In this document: in pieces, positions 36,124-45,920 of the stretch | Layout: each line of letters begins with the position of its first letter | How positions within the stretch are numbered: the first letter of the stretch is position 1 | Source: Arthrobacter sp. ATA002 | Lineage (GTDB): Bacteria > Actinomycetota > Actinomycetes > Actinomycetales > Micrococcaceae | Length of the DNA: 64,000 bases | Reading direction: 5' to 3' | NCBI RefSeq assembly: GCF_026898095.1 | Contig: NZ_CP114015.1 | Location: forward strand, 868,001-932,000 | The notes under the pieces: model-generated | The model's database searches: none | What the model was told of the DNA's origin: nothing | The model's input: the letters and a program-made list of their open reading frames with translations, nothing else | Translations under genes and position numbers: made by a program

Positions 36124-37214
36124 ATGACTTACCTGAGCCCCCTCCTGTCCCGGCACGGCGCGGTCGAAGCCGGCGGCCCCGATACCGGCGTCGCCGCACA
36201 CTACGGTGATCCGCTGCGTGAACAGCGCGAACTGGCACGCGGCAACGCCGTCGTGGATCTCTCGCACCGCGGCGTCGTCACCGTCAGCGGCCCGGACCGG
36301 CTGAGCTGGCTGAACACTCTTTCCTCTCAAAGTGTCAGCGATCTGCAGCCCGGAATGAGCTCGGAACTGCTGCTGCTCAGCGTCCAGGGACGCATTGAAC
36401 ATGACGCACGGATCATTGACGACGGCGCTGCCGCCTGGCTGATCGTGGAAGCGGCGGAAGCCCCGCCCTCGCCCAGTGGCTCGATCGGATGAAGTTCATG
36501 CTCCGGGTGGAAGTGGCCGATGTCAGCGCAGACTGGGCCGTCGCCGCAGCGGCCGCGCCGGTTCCGGCCTGGGAACAGTACCGGTCCTGGACGGATCCGT
36601 GGCCGAATATCGGCCCCGGAGGCTATGCCTACACCGGCGTGCCGGAAGACTCCCACCCCGGCCGTGACCGGCCGTGGCACGAGTATCTGATTCCGGCACC
36701 CGAGCTCGAGCAGGCCGTTGAGGCCTCCGGCCGCACCCTCGCCGGCACGATGGCGTCCGAGGCCCTGCGGATCGCCGCGTGGCGCCCGCGGCTCGGGGCG
36801 GAGACCGACGACAAGACCCTTCCGCACGAGCTGGACCTGATTCGCACTGCGGTGCACCTGGCCAAGGGATGCTACAAGGGCCAGGAAACTGTGGCACGGG
36901 TGCATAACCTCGGCCATCCGCCGCGCCGGCTCGTTTTCCTGCAGCTGGATGGATCCCAGCACACGCTTCCCGCTCCGGGCAGTGCCGTCATGCTCGGGGA
37001 CCGAAAAGTCGGCACGGTGACGTCGGTGGCCCAGCACTACGAAATGGGTGCCGTTGCCCTGGCCGTCATCAAACGCTCCGCCGACCCTGCCGCACAGCTG
37101 GTGGTGGACGACGACGGCGAGCCATACGCGGCTGCCCAGGAGATTATCGTCGCACCCGACGCCGGCCAGGTTGTTGGACGGGCCGGAGGCTTCCTGCGCC
37201 CGCCGCGGACCTAG
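36124..37214 (+). CDS. YgfZ/GcvT-like folate-binding protein (frame broken near 36462)
   Basis: About 364 residues after repair. The first part, to residue about 113, has the GcvT-like head: LARGNAVVDLSHRGVVTVSG and DRLSWLNTLSSQSVSDLQPG. One C is missing in GAAGCCCCGCC near 36462; the correct join is VEAAEAPALAQWLDRMKFML. The family signature KGCYKGQETVARVHNLG, with the conserved Cys, is at about residue 247. YgfZ proteins bind tetrahydrofolate and help repair or assemble iron-sulphur enzymes. The second ORF segment starts at 36489. Confidence 0.87.
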
Positions 37215-37262
37215 CCGCACCAAGCGGGACCCTAACCCCACATCCACCTGTAAAGGAGAACC

Positions 37263-37664
37263 ATGACTGCCCCCGAACCCCGTCCCGAGATTGACGAAGG
37301 CATCATTGAACTGGCCGGTTTGGTGTTTGACGCAGCACGGGCCGGCGACACGGAGGGGATCCGGAGCTTTCTGGATGCCGGCGTGCCGGTGAACCTGACC
37401 AACGGCTCCGGCGACACGCTGGTGATGCTGGCGTCCTACCACGGACACGAGGACCTGACCGCCCTGCTGGTGGGGCGCGGTGCGGATGTAAATACGCAGA
37501 ATGACCGGGGCCAGACGCCGCTGGCCGGCGCCGTTTTCAAGGGCTACACCGGCATATTCCGCATCCTGGTTGAAGGGGGAGCGGACCCCGACGCGGGCTC
37601 ACCGAGTGCACGGGATACGGCAGGATTCTTCCAGCGGCAGGAAATGCTGGAGCTGCTGCAATAA
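37263..37664 (+). CDS. Ankyrin-repeat protein
   Basis: 133 residues with about three ankyrin repeats: AARAGDTEGIRSFLDAGVPV, GDTLVMLASYHGHEDLTALL and GQTPLAGAVFKGYTGIFRIL, each with the TPL/TLV-helix-turn-helix pattern and GADVN/GADPD loop ends. No signal peptide. A free-standing small ankyrin protein would mediate protein contacts. It follows the YgfZ-like gene by 48 bases with AAAGGAGAACC as ribosome site, so likely co-transcribed. Partner unknown. Confidence 0.87.
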   Translation: MTAPEPRPEIDEGIIELAGLVFDAARAGDTEGIRSFLDAGVPVNLTNGSGDTLVMLASYHGHEDLTALLVGRGADVNTQNDRGQTPLAGAVFKGYTGIFRILVEGGADPDAGSPSARDTAGFFQRQEMLELLQ

Positions 37665-37703
37665 CTGCAGTACTAACTCCCGCCGGGGCCGGCGTCCGGA
37701 AAG

Positions 37704-38420
37704 CTAGGCCGACAGCTGGACTTCGGAACGGACACCGACGGCGACGAACCCCGCACCGGCCGCGGTGCGGGCCGCTCCGAGGTTGTCCAGCGGGGTCCGG
37801 AACTGGGGAATGAGCCCCGCGGCCATGGCTTCTTCGACCGCAACCGACGTGATGTAGCGTCCGAGTCCGCGGCGGCGGGCAACGGGCGCCGTGAGGGTGC
37901 TGATGTCTGCAAGGATTCCGTCCCGGATGGAGTAACCGGCCCCGGCCAGCGCCACCGGATCTTCACCGCTGTCATCCACTGCGATAAAAAGCTGCTCCTT
38001 CTCCGCCAGACCGGCTTCAGCGACGTCGTCGGGAGGGCAGCGGCGCTCCAGCTTCACCGCGAACTCCTGCTCTTCGGCAACCGCCACTTCGTCTGCGGGC
38101 TCCACCGGGCCCGGAAACGAATCGGCAAAGCAGAGCCGCTCGGATCCCACCGTCCGGCCGCCGTACTCCACGGAAAGACTGGCCAGGGCCGTGCTGCGGG
38201 TCAGCTCGTCGGCGCTCCTGCCGCGGACGCGGTCCGCAGCCCACCCGGGCCCGCTGAACACCTCCCGGCCAAACAGGCGCACGAACGAAACCCGGGACTG
38301 GTCCCGGACGTTGTAGATGCGGCTCCCGTCCGCCGTTCCGGCGAGGGCATCATCGGCCAGCCCCAGGCGTCGGGACCAGGCGAGCTGGATGATCGCAATT
38401 GTTCCCGGATCCAATTTCAT
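37704..38420 (-). CDS. GNAT-family N-acetyltransferase-like protein
   Basis: 238 residues from ATG 38420 (GAGG five bases upstream). The C-terminal half is a GNAT fold with the acetyl-CoA loop in TLTAPVARRRGLGRYITSVA and the end strand FRTPLDNLGAARTAAGAGFV. The N-terminal half (YNVRDQSRVSFVRLFGREVF ... SLSVEYGGRTVGSERLCFAD) is not a recognisable GNAT and may bind substrate. Convergent with the ankyrin gene. Substrate unknown. Confidence 0.8.
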   Translation of the reverse strand: MKLDPGTIAIIQLAWSRRLGLADDALAGTADGSRIYNVRDQSRVSFVRLFGREVFSGPGWAADRVRGRSADELTRSTALASLSVEYGGRTVGSERLCFADSFPGPVEPADEVAVAEEQEFAVKLERRCPPDDVAEAGLAEKEQLFIAVDDSGEDPVALAGAGYSIRDGILADISTLTAPVARRRGLGRYITSVAVEEAMAAGLIPQFRTPLDNLGAARTAAGAGFVAVGVRSEVQLSA

Positions 38421-38476
38421 AGTCCTCAAACTACACCGTGGCCCCAGCCGGAGCGGGAATTAGACCCCGCCTGTGG

Positions 38477-39505
38477 CTATCCGAACAGGATCGAGGCTTC
38501 GTCGTAACGGCGCTGCGGGACAGTCTTCAGGTTGTCCAGCGCCTTCTCAAAACCGACATGGACAATCTCGGTGCCGTGCAGGGCAACCATGGTGCCCCAC
38601 AGGCCGTCGATCACGGAATCGATCGCCGCCATGCCCAGCCGGGTGGCCAGCACCCGGTCGTAGGCCGTGGGAACGCCGCCGCGCTGAATGTGCCCCAGCA
38701 CCGTGGCACGGGTTTCGATTCCGGTTCGGGCTTCAATTTCGGGAGCAAGAAGTTCGCCGATTCCTCCCAGCCGCGGCCGGCCAAAGGCGTCGAGTCCGCG
38801 TTCGGAGTGGGGGGACTCCATATCCGTGGTGACAAACCCTTCAGCGACGACCACAAGCGGGGCGCGGCCGCGGTCCCGGGCCTGGGTGACCCATTCGGCA
38901 ATTTGGTCCAGGCTCTGCGGGTTCTCCGGAATCAGGATGGCGTGGGCGCCGGCGGCCATGCCCGAGTGCAGCGCGATCCAGCCAACGTGGCGCCCCATGA
39001 CCTCGGCCACCATGCAGCGGTGATGGGATTCGCCGGTGGTCCGCAGCCGGTCGATCGCTTCGGTGGCAATCTGGACGGCGGTATCGAACCCGAAAGTGTA
39101 GTCGGTGGCATCGAGATCGTTGTCCACGGTCTTGGGCACTCCGACAATATTCAGGCCGGCATCAGTAAGCCGCTGGGCCGCTGCCAGGGTGCCCTCGCCG
39201 CCGATGGCGATAACCGCGTCGACGCCGAGCCGGTCCATCGTGGCCTTGATTTTTTCGGGGCCGCCGTTGGGGCCCTCGAAGGGATTGGTCCGGGACGTTC
39301 CCAGGATGGTTCCGCCCTGCTTCGAAATACCGCGGACGCTAGTTCGGGGCAGGTCGATGATGTCACCGTCAACGACTCCGCGCCAGCCGTCCAGGAACCC
39401 GACAAACTCCTGATCATGAACCTTGATCCCCTTCAGGACAGCGCCGCGGATCACTGCGTTGAGTCCGGGGCAGTCGCCCCCGCTGGTTAGGATGCCGATC
39501 TTCAT
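38477..39505 (-). CDS. pfkA: 6-phosphofructokinase, ATP-type by key residue
   Basis: 342 residues. ILTSGGDCPGLNAVIRG at the N-terminus binds the phosphoryl donor; IGGEGTLAAAQRL has Gly where PPi-dependent enzymes have Asp, which favours ATP; VPKTVDNDLDATDYTFGFDT holds the catalytic Asp; MGRHVGWIALHSG and LGHIQRGGVPTAYDR bind fructose-6-phosphate. The Lys in PKTVDND is shared by actinobacterial and PPi enzymes, so donor choice is inferred. It commits glucose to glycolysis. Stands alone, followed downstream by the GNAT gene. Confidence 0.93.
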   Translation of the reverse strand: MKIGILTSGGDCPGLNAVIRGAVLKGIKVHDQEFVGFLDGWRGVVDGDIIDLPRTSVRGISKQGGTILGTSRTNPFEGPNGGPEKIKATMDRLGVDAVIAIGGEGTLAAAQRLTDAGLNIVGVPKTVDNDLDATDYTFGFDTAVQIATEAIDRLRTTGESHHRCMVAEVMGRHVGWIALHSGMAAGAHAILIPENPQSLDQIAEWVTQARDRGRAPLVVVAEGFVTTDMESPHSERGLDAFGRPRLGGIGELLAPEIEARTGIETRATVLGHIQRGGVPTAYDRVLATRLGMAAIDSVIDGLWGTMVALHGTEIVHVGFEKALDNLKTVPQRRYDEASILFG

Positions 39506-39661
39506 GATTGAAACCTCTGGTTCTTTTGCCGGGGTGGTGGATCCTCAGCCTCGATTCTAGCCACCGCTGTGCTCCGGGCCACTGCCGCAGGCGCGCCGCA
39601 GGGCTGCGGGACCGGGATTGGCGGCAGGCGTGTCTTTGCAGGGACGGAGGGCGGGATGCCG

Positions 39662-39901
39662 CTAGCGGTTGCCGATCCACCGTTCCAGGACAATGCTTCC
39701 GTCCGTTTTGGGAAGCAGCAGCCAGGCCGCGAGGTAGGTCCACACGCCCACGAACGGCAGGAGGAAACTCAGCAGGACGGCGATCCGGACCACTGAAACG
39801 TCCCAGCCGAACCGCTGCGCGACGCCGGCACATACGCCTCCAGCCCAGCCCTTGGTCCTGCGGATGGGGGAGGAACGCAACGTGCTGAAAAATCGATTCA
39901 T
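39662..39901 (-). CDS. PspC domain protein, small
   Basis: 79 residues from ATG 39901. PspC core: RTKGWAGGVCAGVAQRFGWD, then VVRIAVLLSFLLPFVGVWTY and LAAWLLLPKTDG, a helix plus a transmembrane segment. Last gene of the three-gene minus-strand PspC unit that faces a two-component pair. PspC-type proteins sit in the membrane and sense or relay envelope stress. Confidence 0.85.
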   Translation of the reverse strand: MNRFFSTLRSSPIRRTKGWAGGVCAGVAQRFGWDVSVVRIAVLLSFLLPFVGVWTYLAAWLLLPKTDGSIVLERWIGNR

Positions 39902-39983
39902 GGTTTTAGCTTGCCTCTTTGGGTTGGAGTTGGAGGGCGGTTCCGCCCGGGGTGAAAATATCGTCAGCTGCTGCCGTGCGGGC

Positions 39984-40235
39984 TCAGCTGTGTTTGCGGT
40001 CCCGCCCGCCCAGGGCGGCAACCGCACCTCCGACAAGCAGGGCGGCACCGGCACCGAGCGTCAGGCCCAGGAGGACCACCAGCGGGTCGAAGGCAATGTC
40101 AGTCAGCAGCCAGGCGAGGAGCAGGACCCCGGCGGCGACGAGGAGCAGGCCCCACACGATGGTTCCGGTCCGGGCCGGCCTCCGTCCGCCGGCGGCGTCT
40201 GCGGGGCGGTCAGTGGATGAGGGTGAGGTGTTCAT
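39984..40235 (-). CDS. Small two-helix membrane protein
   Basis: 83 residues. A short Pro/Arg-rich head (ADAAGGRRPARTG) precedes two transmembrane helices (IVWGLLLVAAGVLLLAWLL and PLVVLLGLTLGAGAALLVGG). The ATG overlaps the TGA of the large PspC gene (ATGA), so it is translationally coupled to it. Probably an accessory subunit of the PspC system; no known domain. Confidence 0.78.
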   Translation of the reverse strand: MNTSPSSTDRPADAAGGRRPARTGTIVWGLLLVAAGVLLLAWLLTDIAFDPLVVLLGLTLGAGAALLVGGAVAALGGRDRKHS

Positions 40236-41704
40236 CGTTCGAGGTCGCTTTCATTCACGGTCACCAGCACGTTGCTGGCAAATCCCTTCACATGGACGAT
40301 CAGGGGGTCCCCGCCGGTGCCGTTCAGTTTCCGGTCCGACGAACGCCAGATACTGCCGGTTTCAGTGACGGTGTCTCCGTCGTCTACCACCACGTTGCCG
40401 GCCAGCATGTCGGTGCGGACCAGGACCGGGATGTCGTCGGGCACCAGAATGGTGAGGTCACTGGCCGCCACGCTCACCGGTACCTCCGCAAAAGGTCGGT
40501 CTGCATCCGAGAAGTAGCGGAGGTCAAGCTCGCCGTCGGCGGCAGCGAGTGCGTAGCCGCCGGTCGCGGCCGGGGAGCTGTTCGGGGCCCAGTCCGCCTG
40601 GTTGGCGACGGTGACGTTGGTGTAGGCACCAATGCCGGTGCCCGTTGCTGCGGCCGACACGAGAAAGGCTGCAGCGGTCAGCCCCAGGATGCCCGAAGAT
40701 CGGCCAAGGGCGCCAAGCACCACGATGGCCAGCCCATTGACCACTCCCGCTGCGGCCAGCGCCACGGCTGCCGGGGCTTCCAGGGTGATCAGGGAGAGGT
40801 AGTCAAGCGCCAAAACCGTTCCCAGGGTCATGAGGACGGCACCGAGGACGAGGGCAGCCTCGGGGCCGGCGGGGCTTGTCCGCCGGGGTTCCGGAACCGC
40901 AGGCCTGACCGGTCTGGAAGGCGTTCCGTAAGCAGGCGGAACAGAATCTGCAGCAGGCGGAACATACGCGTAGGGGGCAGCCTGCGCCGGCCGGGTCTGG
41001 GGCGGCCGGGCGGAGGGGGAACGGGGAGCGTCCGGCGGGGCGGGAGCTCCGGAGGGGCGCCCGGACCCGCCCGCAGTGCCCGCATCATTCCTTCCATCCG
41101 TGCCGCCCGCGGTGCCCGCGGATCCGGAACGGGCGGTCAGCCAGTAAACGAGCAGGCCCGCGCCCACAACCCAGAAGAGGGTCCAGAACAACCTGCCGAG
41201 CGCGCCGTCGCCGGCCCAGAAGATACTCGGGCTGCCCGCACCCAGGAAGCAGGCCACCAGGGCGCCCGTGGTGCCCGAGGACCACTGCCCGTGCACGGCT
41301 TCCTCCGCATGGATGCGGCCGTCCGGCTCCGGCAGGAGGGCCCAGGCCAGCCCGTAGAGAAACAGCCCGACGCCGAAGAGGCCCAGCACCACAAATAGGC
41401 CGCGGGCCAGGACGGGGTCAAGACCCAGGCGAGCAGCAACGCCGGACGCAACACCTCCCACCCAGCGGTCATCACCGCGGACAACACGCAGCGACCGGAG
41501 CCAGGTAAAGAAGCCGCCGGTGCCGGGTTCCGGCTCCTGCCCGGCAGGCGGTATCCGGTGGGAGCCGGCGGCCCCAGCAGGCGGGGGCAGCGGACGGGTA
41601 GGGGCAGCATTTTCCGGCAGCGGTGCCGTCTCTGCGCCGGCGGAGCCGGCCGAGGGCGTCCGGCTTTCCGGAGCCGGGCCGGAATCTGATGGGTGCGGGG
41701 TCAT
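40232..41704 (-). CDS. PspC domain membrane protein with C-terminal LiaF-like region
   Basis: 490 residues from ATG 41704. Residues 1-65 are disordered Pro/Ala. PspC domain about 75-140: VRGDDRWVGGVASGVAARLG, LFVVLGLFGVGLFLYGLAWA, LLPEPDGRIHAEE. Then a Pro-rich linker of about 90 residues, four more hydrophobic helices (LVLGAVLMTLGTVLALDYL and following), and an extracytoplasmic beta region (VPVSVAASDLTILVPDDIPV) of the LiaF/toast-rack kind. Such proteins hold the neighbouring kinase inactive until envelope stress. It is divergent from the kinase gene, 133 bases apart. Confidence 0.85.
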   Translation of the reverse strand: MTPHPSDSGPAPESRTPSAGSAGAETAPLPENAAPTRPLPPPAGAAGSHRIPPAGQEPEPGTGGFFTWLRSLRVVRGDDRWVGGVASGVAARLGLDPVLARGLFVVLGLFGVGLFLYGLAWALLPEPDGRIHAEEAVHGQWSSGTTGALVACFLGAGSPSIFWAGDGALGRLFWTLFWVVGAGLLVYWLTARSGSAGTAGGTDGRNDAGTAGGSGRPSGAPAPPDAPRSPSARPPQTRPAQAAPYAYVPPAADSVPPAYGTPSRPVRPAVPEPRRTSPAGPEAALVLGAVLMTLGTVLALDYLSLITLEAPAAVALAAAGVVNGLAIVVLGALGRSSGILGLTAAAFLVSAAATGTGIGAYTNVTVANQADWAPNSSPAATGGYALAAADGELDLRYFSDADRPFAEVPVSVAASDLTILVPDDIPVLVRTDMLAGNVVVDDGDTVTETGSIWRSSDRKLNGTGGDPLIVHVKGFASNVLVTVNESDLER

Positions 41705-41837
41705 GAATCCATTCTGTCGGCGAAACCGCGGAAAAGGATCGGGGACCACCCTGAGGCAACCCTGAGTGAGCCCTGAAAGGAAGCCGGGAAGCCGCTCCTG
41801 GCCGCCGGATGCCGCCGCAGCATGCTTGGATTAGGGC

Positions 41838-43144
41838 ATGAAGGCACCACTGCTCCGGCCTGACGACCATCTCGTTGCGGGCGTCTGTTCCGGCCTGGCC
41901 GGGCACCTGGGCTGGTCCGTCAACCTTATCCGCGCCGCGATGGTGCTGCTGGCCCTGTCCGGCGGTGCCGGCCTGGTGCTCTATGCCTGGCTGTGGGTCC
42001 TGGTGCCGACGGCAGCCGAGGCCGCGAACGGCGCCGACGCCGGCCGCAGCCCCCGCAGCGCAGCGCGGAGCTTTGCCGGCCAGTTCTCCGCCACTCCCGC
42101 CGGTTCCGGGCGCGGCGGATCAGCACCGGCCTGGACCAAAGCCGCTGCGGGCCGGGACATTCTGGCGGGACTGGCGCTGCTCGCCGTCGCCGCCGTGGTC
42201 ATCGCCCAGCGGTTCGGGGCTGACGTGAACTGGCGGGTCCTGTTCCCGCTGGGGGCGATTGTTGCCGGCGCCGTCCTGGCCTGGTCGCAGCTGGACGAGG
42301 CGCGGCGGGCGGGTCTCATCACCCGTGCGGGTGCGGACCGCCGGACCGGGGTCCTGCGGCTCGCGGCAGGATTGCTGCTGGTCATTGTCGGAGTGCTGCT
42401 CATGGTCTCCGGGGCCTTCAGCGGAGAAGTCCTCATCGCGGGACTGCTGGCTGCAGCGGCCGTGCTGGGCGGGGTTGCACTGGTCTTTGCACCCTGGGCC
42501 GTCAAGTACTGGCGGGAGCTGGAAACGGAGCGGGCCGGACGGATCCGGGAACGGGAGCGCGCCGAAATTGCCGCCCATCTGCACGACTCAGTCCTGCAGA
42601 CCCTGGCCCTGATCCAGAACCGCGCAGGTTCCGAGCAGGACGTCGTCCGCCTGGCCCGGGCCCAGGAACGTGAACTGCGCCGCTGGCTGTACGCCGACGC
42701 CGACCCCAGGATGCCGGGGCGGCTCTCCGATTCCATCACCGCCGTGGCCGCGCAGGTGGAGGACGAATACGGGTATCCCGTGGAGGTGGTGACCGTGGGG
42801 AACGCGCCCTCGATGCGGCCACCGAAGCCCTGGTCCAGGCCGCGCGCGCCGCGCTCGTGAACGCTGCCCGGCACGCCGGCGGGCCGGTGGCGGTCTACGT
42901 CGAGTGCACTGCCGGCTCCGCCGAGATCTTTATCCGCGACCGCGGCACGGGGTTCGACCCGCAGGCGGTACCGCCGGACCGGCTCGGAGTCCGGGAGTCC
43001 ATCGTCGGCCGCATGCGGCGCAACGGCGGCAGCGCCGTCATCCGCAGCGGACCGGACGGAACCGAAGTGCGGCTGGCCCTGCCGCTGTCCCGGCCGGAAA
43101 CGGAAACGCCCGCCGCCACCAACCATGTACCGGAGATCCAATGA
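41838..43144 (+). CDS. PspC-domain histidine kinase, NarL/LiaS class (frame broken near 42813)
   Basis: About 435 residues after repair. An N-terminal PspC domain (LLRPDDHLVAGVCSGLAGHL, then GGAGLVLYAWLWVLVP) is followed by four membrane helices. HisKA_3 with the phospho-His follows in REREIAAHLHDSVLQTL-like sequence (observed ERAEIAAHLHDSVLQTLALI). The ATPase domain continues after a missing C in GCGCCCTCGATG: DAATEALVQAARAALVNAAR (N box), FIRDRGTGFDPQAVP (G1) and GVRESIVGRM (G2). It shares its stop/start (ATGA) with the regulator gene. With the PspC genes opposite it forms a LiaFSR-like envelope-stress switch. Confidence 0.87.
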
Positions 43145-43829
43145 CCAGCAGCACCATCACCAGCAGCAATTCCGCCAACAGCAGCAGCGCCATCAACGTC
43201 GTGGTGGTTGACGACCACGCGATCTTCCGGTCCGGGCTGAAAGCGGACCTCGACGGCAGGCTGCGGGTGGTCGCCGAGGCCGACACCGTGGAATCGGCCG
43301 TCACCGCCATCCGTGCCCACCGCCCCGCCGTCGTGCTCCTGGACGTACACCTGCCCGGCGGGGTGGGCGGCGGCGGAGCCGAGGTCATTGCCGGCTGCCG
43401 GGACCTGCTGGGCGGCACCCGCTTCCTGGCCCTCAGCGTTTCGGACTCGGCGGAAGACGTGGTGACCGTGATCCGGGCCGGTGCCCGCGGATATGTCACC
43501 AAGACCATTTCCGAGCAGAAATTTCCGACGCCGTGGTGCGGGTTGCCGGCGGAGACGCTGTATTCTCCCCGCGGCTGGCGGGGTTTGTGCTCGATGCCTT
43601 CGGCACGGGCGCCGTGGCCGCCGTTGACGACGAGCTGGACAGGCTGTCGGCCCGCGAACTCGAAGTCATGCGGCTGATCGCCCGCGGCTACAGCTACAAG
43701 GAAGTGGCCGGGGAGCTCTTCATCTCCGTCAAAACGGTGGAAACCCACGTCTCCGCCGTCCTGCGCAAATTGCAGCTGTCCAGCCGGCACGAGCTCACCC
43801 GGTGGGCCGCTGCCCGCCGGCTGCTCTAG
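43141..43829 (+). CDS. LuxR/NarL-type response regulator (frame broken near 43515)
   Basis: About 229 residues after repair. Receiver: VVVVDDHAIFRSGLKADL with the acidic pair, phospho-acceptor Asp in AVVLLDVHLPGG, then FLALSVSDSAEDVVTVIRAG and the Lys in GARGYVTKTIS. One G is missing near TCCGAGCAGAAATT at 43515; the correct join is GAEISDAVVRVAGGDAVFSP. The C-terminal HTH is ELEVMRLIARGYSYKEVAGE and LFISVKTVETHVSAVLRKL. It is the partner of the kinase upstream and presumably acts on the divergent PspC promoter region. Confidence 0.9.
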
Positions 43830-43850
43830 CTGCGGAACCGGGGCACGGGA

Positions 43851-45071
43851 CTACTGCGCGCGGCCGAGGAAGCCGGTCAGGCGGGCCATGCCCGCGGCAA
43901 GGTCGTCGTCACCCAGTGCATAGGAGAGCCGGAGGTAGCCGGACGGGCCAAAAGCTTCACCGGGAACCACGGCAACCTCAACGGTCTCCAGGATCACGGC
44001 GGCAAGCTCGGCCGACGTCTGCGGACGGACCGGCCCGTTGGCACCGGGAAATTCCCGGCCGAGCAGCCCGCGCACGTCGGCATAGGCGTAAAAGGCACCC
44101 TCGGGCGTGGGGCACTCGACGCCGTCGATGGAGTTCAGGGCTGCGACCATGGCCCTGCGGCGGCGGTCAAAGGCCGTCTTCATGTCCTCGACGGCGGTCA
44201 GCGGCCCGGAAACGGCGGCAAGGGCAGCCATCTGGGAAACGTTGGCAACGTTGGAGGACAGGTGTGACTGCAGGTTGGTGGCGGCCTTGATGACGTCGGG
44301 GGCGGCAATCATCCATCCCACCCGCCAGCCGGTCATCGCGTAGGTCTTGGCCACACCGTTGAGCACAACCACCTTGTCGCCGAGCTCCGGTGCGGCCGTG
44401 GCAATGGAAGTGAACTCCACGCCGTCGTACGTCAGGTGCTCATAGATTTCGTCAGTGACCACCCACAACCCCCGGTCTGCAGCCCAGCGGCCAATTTCGG
44501 CGACCTGCGCAGCCGGATAGACGGCCCCGGTGGGATTGGAGGGGGAGCAGAAGAGCAGCAGCTTGGTCTTGTCGGTGCTGGCGGCTTCAAGCTGCTCCAC
44601 GGTCACCATGTAGCCCTGTTCGGGGCCGGCGAAGACCTCCACGGGGACGCCGCCGGCCAGGCGGATGGCCTCCGGATACGTGGTCCAGTAGGGGGCGGGC
44701 AGCAGGACCTCGTCGCCCGGATTAAGGAGCGTGGCAAAAGCTTCGTAGACGGCCTGCTTGCCGCCGTTGGTGACCAGGACCTGCGCCGGATCCACGGTGT
44801 AACCGGAGTCGCGCAGGGTCTTTTCAGCGATGGCCTTCTTCAGCTCCGGCAGGCCGCCGGCGGGGGAGTAGCGGTGGAAGCGCGGATCGCGCGCGGCCTG
44901 AACGGCTGCGTCAACAATGTAGCCGGGGGTGGGGAAGTCCGGTTCTCCCGCGCCGAAACCGATGACCGGCCGGCCGGCGGCCTTGAGTGCCTTCGCCTTG
45001 GCATCTACTGCAAGGGTCGCGGATTCTGCGATGGCTGCGATGCGCGCTGAGATTCGGCCGGTGGAAGGCAT
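43851..45071 (-). CDS. aspC: Aspartate aminotransferase-type PLP enzyme
   Basis: 406 residues from ATG 45071. Class I aminotransferase: substrate loop [56 protein letters not shown] with the cofactor Asn, Tyr/Asp in [14 protein letters not shown], and the Schiff-base Lys in [18 protein letters not shown]. This is the subgroup-I-gamma enzyme common upstream of secE in Arthrobacter. It makes aspartate from oxaloacetate with glutamate. Convergent with the response regulator, 21 bases apart. Confidence 0.9.
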   Translation of the reverse strand: MPSTGRISARIAAIAESATLAVDAKAKALKAAGRPVIGFGAGEPDFPTPGYIVDAAVQAARDPRFHRYSPAGGLPELKKAIAEKTLRDSGYTVDPAQVLVTNGGKQAVYEAFATLLNPGDEVLLPAPYWTTYPEAIRLAGGVPVEVFAGPEQGYMVTVEQLEAASTDKTKLLLFCSPSNPTGAVYPAAQVAEIGRWAADRGLWVVTDEIYEHLTYDGVEFTSIATAAPELGDKVVVLNGVAKTYAMTGWRVGWMIAAPDVIKAATNLQSHLSSNVANVSQMAALAAVSGPLTAVEDMKTAFDRRRRAMVAALNSIDGVECPTPEGAFYAYADVRGLLGREFPGANGPVRPQTSAELAAVILETVEVAVVPGEAFGPSGYLRLSYALGDDDLAAGMARLTGFLGRAQ

Positions 45072-45383
45072 GGCGTTCCCGTCTGTGGTTGCTGTTTGAT
45101 TCCCGAAAGGGGCAGGTGGCTTGCGCGGCCGCCGGCGTCCCGGCAGCCGTTCCCAGTTTAGGTGCAGGTGGCCCCCTGCGCCGTTTCTTACGCCGGCGGG
45201 GGCGGCGGCGCAGGAAGCGGCGGATGCTCCCGAAGGATGCCGTTCATCCCGCCGCCCGGCGCCGGTTCGACGGAATCGGAAACATTGAGTAGACTGGATC
45301 TTCGTGTTGAAGTCCCAACACTGGTCTGTGCCTTTCGCCGGTTCGCTGACGAGGGGTATTGCCGGTAGAGTGGTTTCCTCCAT
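45072..45383. other. Intergenic region with promoters towards tRNA-Trp
   Basis: 312 bases between aspC and tRNA-Trp. A TTCGAC ... TAGACT pair with an 18-base spacer lies near 45268-45297 and a second promoter at 45342-45371. The part next to aspC is GC-rich and Arg-codon-like, but holds no supported gene. Confidence 0.45.
45342..45371 (+). promoter_or_regulatory. Promoter of tRNA-Trp / secE unit
   Basis: TTCGCT (45342-45347), 18-base spacer, TAGAGT (45366-45371), 12 bases before the mature tRNA. The same -10 sequence precedes tRNA-Thr. Confidence 0.5.
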
Positions 45384-45456
45384 AGGGTAGTGGCGCAATT
45401 GGTAGCGCAGCGGTCTCCAAAACCGCAGGTTGCAGGTTCGAGTCCTGTCTGCCCTG
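45384..45456 (+). tRNA. tRNA-Trp (CCA)
   Basis: Acceptor AGGGTAG/CTGCCCT, D-arm GCGC with AATTGGTA, anticodon loop CTCCAAA (CCA), T-stem and loop GGTTCGAGTCC, discriminator G. It sits directly before secE, an order conserved in many bacteria. Confidence 0.95.
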
Positions 45457-45552
45457 CGCACGGCTGTCATCACGGCAGCTCAGCAGTCCTTCATGAAGCA
45501 GCAGTCCCAGCACCTGCTGCGGCTGTGAACCGAACAGATGAGTGAGGCGATG

Positions 45553-45818
45553 GTGACCGAGACAGCTGCCGGCAGCTCCAAGGGACACCCTCCAGCGGGC
45601 CCAAGAAGCGCGGCTTCTTCGCGGCCATTGCGCTCTTCCTGCGTCAGGTTATTGCGGAACTGAAAAAGGTGGTCACCCCCACCCGCAAGGAACTGCTGAG
45701 ATACACCCTCGTGGTTCTGGCCTTCGTGGTCGTGATGATAATTATCGTGACAGTTCTGGATTTTGTCTTTGGTGCGGGAGCACTGTGGATCTTCGGTGAG
45801 GGCGGCGGCGAGAGCTAG
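45553..45818 (+). CDS. secE: Preprotein translocase subunit SecE (frame broken near 45592)
   Basis: About 88 residues after repair. GTG 45553 has GAGG five bases upstream and gives MTETAAGSSKGHPP; one C is missing in CACCCTCCAGCGGG, after which SGPKKRGFFAAIALFLRQVI follows. The conserved amphipathic helix and hinge VIAELKKVVTPTRKEL and the single transmembrane helix LVVLAFVVVMIIIVTVLDFV are all present. SecE clamps SecY in the translocon. As an essential gene, its broken frame is strong evidence for a sequence error. Next gene nusG. Confidence 0.88.
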
Positions 45819-45920
45819 CGCCTTCCTTGAGTTTCCGCCCCAAGGGCAGGAACCTCAGGCCTTTGAGCTGGAGCTAGTGACAAACCCTATAGAGCTCTGA
45901 AGAAGAAAGCAGGAATCTAC

